Positions 60,810 to 64,000 of a stretch of 64,000 nucleotides of DNA are shown one piece after another. Origin of the DNA: Branchinecta lynchi (taxonomy: Eukaryota; Arthropoda; Branchiopoda; Anostraca; Branchinectidae); assembly GCA_023053575.1 (NCBI GenBank), contig JAKZAP010000017.1:1309501-1373500 (forward strand), in the 5' to 3' direction. The notes beneath the pieces are model-generated. The model saw only the letters and a list, made by a program, of their open reading frames with translations, was not told where the DNA came from and did not search any database. A program made the translations under genes and the position numbers. How positions within the stretch are numbered: position 1 is the first letter of the stretch; every line of letters starts with the position of its first letter.

Positions 60810-62330
60810 GCAAGAGCTACGAGCTCATATGGCACTTGTTACGACTAGGCGGTACAAGAAAGTAGACTGGAACGTCACAAAATATCTGCCATCCAAAAAC
60901 GCGGTTCGGACCTAGGAATAGGTTTCACTCAATTCTGGCATCGCTTCAGATCATCTAGGACAAATGACTGTTATAACTTCCAAGCTTCAGCCCAATAAAT
61001 CCTCTTGTTTGATCCCTAGACGTGCCACACGATTTTCGGTACATCCCTCCAGCTCCCCGTACCGCGGCCAAATCTGGTCTGGATTCGTGAATGGAGCATC
61101 TAAATCATCTTCAGCTCTTACCACCAATCAAGTTTCACTCGAATGTAAGGATTTTGTGGAAGATTCTGCCCCCCCCCCCCCCCTCCCCAGTGTGGCCGGA
61201 TCCGTTTCTAACCCGAAAACATGTCATCTAAGGCATATGTGAATCTGAACTTTCTTCACCCCCCCCCCCCCCCACGATCACCGTGCTCGTAGTCGAATCC
61301 GGACCCTAAAATATGTCATCTACGGCATATGACATATATACTTTCCAAGTTTCATTGAAATCGCTCCATTCGTTTGGCCAGTATGCGAGCCACATAATTT
61401 TCGAGAATCCCGCTCCAGCTCCAACCACCGTGGCCAAATACAGCTCGGACACACAAACGTCGCATCTCTGACATCTCCTCTTGCTTATGATCTGGTTCTG
61501 TCAAAACCGGCTTCTGCTTGCTCTCATCACCAAACTCCATCCCAAACCCTCGACTTTAGCTTTTCACGACACTTCCGGTGCCCCTCTCCGACTCCGACGA
61601 GACTCTCCGACGAGAATTGAAGTTGGACGTCTGAGACGGTCTCTCTTTCCACTTGCCAAGTTTCATTAAAATCCGATCACCCGTTCAGAGTTATACATGC
61701 CACTGGATTCCGGATTCTCCATCCCTCCACTCTCCCAAGACGGTCGGATCGGATACACGACTATTCTCAAGTCATTCTGTTCGGGTCCCTGATATGCCTG
61801 CCAATTTGCATCGTCCTAGTAAATGAGGGAGTACCGAACTCGCCGGATCGCCGGAACTCCGGAACCCTCCAACTTCCACCACAGGGCCCGAATTCGGTCC
61901 AATTATATCAGCGATATATCTAGGACTTTTGCTTGTTCTTCCCTCTAAGTTTCATCCCGACCCCTTCACCCCAAGCGTTTCCCAAGATTTCCGGCTCCCC
62001 CTTCAGCTCCCCCAAAGTCACCGGCCTGTCCGGAATTTAACTGGGCTGTCTGAGACAGGAGGTCTTTCCAAATATCAAGTTTCATTAAGATCCAATTGCC
62101 CAGTCGAAAGTTATATGTACCCCAAATTCCCGGTTTCCCCGTCCCTCCACCCCCCTAGATCGTCGGGGAAGTGACTTTTTCCAAGTTAATCTGGTCGGGT
62201 CTTTTGTATGTGTGCCAAGCTTTAATCCTAGCTTATGTGGAAGTGCCCGAACTAGCAAAACGTGGACCGACAGACAGACAGACAGACGTACAGACATTGC
62301 GATTGCTATACGGCATATGGCCATATTCTT
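60810..62330 (+). repeat. family N element, dispersed copy
   Basis: Starts GAGCTACGAGCTCATATGGC (also at 7268 and, diverged, at 30990), contains AAGTTTCATTAAAATCCGAT and AAGTCACCGGCCTGTCCGG, and ends in CGACAGACAGACAGACAGAC, TTGCGATTGCTATACGGCAT. Confidence 0.7.
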
Positions 62331-62339
62331 ACTCCGCGA

Positions 62340-63108
62340 CTATTTCGGATCATATTACACAAGTCCGACGCGTAATTTGCGTCGAAGTAAGTTTTGAGAT
62401 CAATGTCTCGCCGCGAATCAAAAGAACTCGAGTTTTGTTCAACATACTAAATCTGACAGTCTGATAGCAAGAAACTGTCATCAACATTTTTGGCAGGAAT
62501 AAATATACAGAAACAAGTATGCAACCATCTTCCATTTCTGCGTCCTAATTTTCGCTTACAGACAAAAACCTGACAAAAAAACTGCAGATGCGTCCTCTTT
62601 TCTTTTCGTGTTCATCTTCCATTTTTCTGAGACCAAGATTACGCAAGAGCAATTTTCTGACTATCTCTTTTTTTTGCTATCTCTTGCATTATTCCGGATC
62701 GTTTTCTGTCTCCCGGCTTACCGCCAGGGGTTTCGATTGGGAAAACAATTAACTTCTTTACAACTGCCGGAAAGAACTGTTCGTGTTTACTGTTACGTCG
62801 ACGCGAATACATACTGCGCACGAAGACAACCATGTCAAGAGTTAAATTGAACTCATACTAAGCGTGATGATGTTCGGTCCTTTGATGAGTGGAATAATTC
62901 CAATGTTGCCCTTTTTCCTATCTCCCGTTACATATTTTCAGTGGAATTCCTCGTGAATTTCTCACCATCGGTTTTCTATCGTATACCTTGGTCAAAATAT
63001 TTGGCCTGTCCAGGATCAAACAATCGACTACCGGACCGAATGTGAAATGGAAATTTAGTTTTCACAAACGAGCTTATTCACACGAGGAGATTGAATAAAC
63101 GGCAAGTA
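62340..63108. other. intergenic, nothing recognised
   Basis: Right of the family N end. Short frames without motif or splice context. Confidence 0.5.
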
Positions 63109-63335
63109 TTAAAGTTTAACTGAAAAGGGCTGAGATACAACAATCTATAGTTAAACATCACTTATTCACTTAAAGAGGATCGAAGAACCGATGAAAATGC
63201 GTTACTACGTTCTTCCGCTACTGACGAATAATCGATTTTCATATAGTGGAGTTTCCCTGTTGAACTTGTGGTGCCTTTATGCGCTTGTGCCTGTGTTGTA
63301 TGCTTGACAAAAGCGTTAGACGGAAAATAAGTGTT
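63109..63335 (+). mobile_element. TTAA MITE, family A copy 5 (truncated)
   Basis: TTAAAGTTTAACTGAAAAGG then CATCACTTATTCACTTAAAG and AATCGATTTTCATATAGTGG. It breaks off just before the element at 63346. Confidence 0.75.
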
Positions 63336-63345
63336 CAAGCATTTA

Positions 63346-63899
63346 AGCATTGTCCTAATAGGTGTAATAAGGTGTATTACCGCGTATAAGACTTATTACA
63401 GATTCCTCTTTTCCTCGGAGCGCGCTGTAATAAGGTGAATAAGGAGAATAGACTAGCGTTCTATTCTGGCTTATGCAGGGCCAATCAGATCGCTTGGTTG
63501 GTTCCGCCAGCGGGCCGAGGAAGGAGCAGCGCCGTCAGAGTTGCCACGGGAAGCAGTAAAGTTCTACTTTGTTAGAAGCTGAAGAAACAACTTTTCTTCA
63601 GAATAACATGTTTTGTTCTGTTGCGACTGCTTAATGCTACTTCGAAGACCAATGTTGCCCATCCGTAGATTTAACTGCTTTTTACAATATACTGGGCGTC
63701 AAATTGTACTGGTGTACTTCAAGTAGCACTAAGAACACTTTTCTGATCTTCGGAAACTCGAAACACTGTATGACCTTGGCAACACCGCTCGCTGCATTGA
63801 TAATAGCCTCTCGGGTTCGTATTTGAACGGGCGTGTGTATTAAGACGTAAACATCGCGTATAGCGTTATTCAGCTTATTACACCAATTAGGACAATGCT
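63346..63899 (-). mobile_element. Harbinger-type MITE, family L copy 2
   Basis: 554 bp, reverse orientation to 58926-59480 over its whole length, with TTA at 63343-63345 and 63900-63902. The ends are near-identical and the interior differs by scattered substitutions and small gaps. Confidence 0.88.
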
Positions 63900-64000
63900 T
63901 TAGATGCCCTCCGCGAGCTGATCACTGACCACTGAAAAGCCGCGTGTATAGTGAAATTCAAATTTTCCGTGTCACAGTACAATTTTGTGTTTTGAGAACG

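Overview
The window is nuclear DNA from an animal, most likely an arthropod and possibly a crustacean. The evidence is GT-AG introns of roughly 0.8 to 3.6 kb, a gene of the takeout/juvenile-hormone-binding-protein fold family, a eukaryotic tRNA-Arg with internal A and B boxes, and many non-LTR retrotransposon tails and short inverted-repeat DNA transposons. Coding sequence fills only about 3.2 kb of the 64 kb. The species cannot be named from the sequence alone.

Two protein-coding genes can be reconstructed, both on the minus strand. (1) An FTSJ3/Spb1-type pre-rRNA 2'-O-methyltransferase begins at the ATG at 24128. It has eleven coding exons down to 2556, all with compatible phases and GT-AG junctions. 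They supply about 782 codons: the complete FtsJ domain with a K-D-K-E tetrad, the DUF3381 helical region, acidic linkers and most of the Spb1 C-terminal domain. The last exon or exons lie left of base 1. (2) A 289-residue secreted lipid-binding-type protein (takeout/JHBP-like) has five coding exons between 35335 and 26383. It lies about 2.3 kb upstream of FTSJ3 in the same orientation.

From about 35.4 kb to the right end I find no convincing host protein-coding exon. This half holds a tRNA-Arg(TCT), a tRNA-derived SINE, truncated non-LTR retrotransposons, tandem arrays, and many non-autonomous DNA transposons whose boundaries can be set by target-site duplications. The introns of both genes carry the same families.

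The transposon layer is the most informative part. Recurring families include: a TTAA-flanked family with ends AGTTTAACYGAAAAG; several families with 3-bp duplications (ends GAGCGTGTTCC, AGGCGTATTCTCGCC, AGCATTGTCCTAA, AGTTGCGTTTTT); hAT-type elements with 8-bp duplications (ends CAGTGCTTCC, CAGTGTTGCC, CAGGGGCGTC); and foldback elements with long arms. Several are nested, and in some cases a paralogous copy shows the empty site, so the order of insertion can be read. Two elements have converging short-period minisatellites near their ends, an architecture I do not recognise. A decayed, frame-shifted stretch at 6436-7275 reads like a LEA-type repetitive hydrophilic protein.
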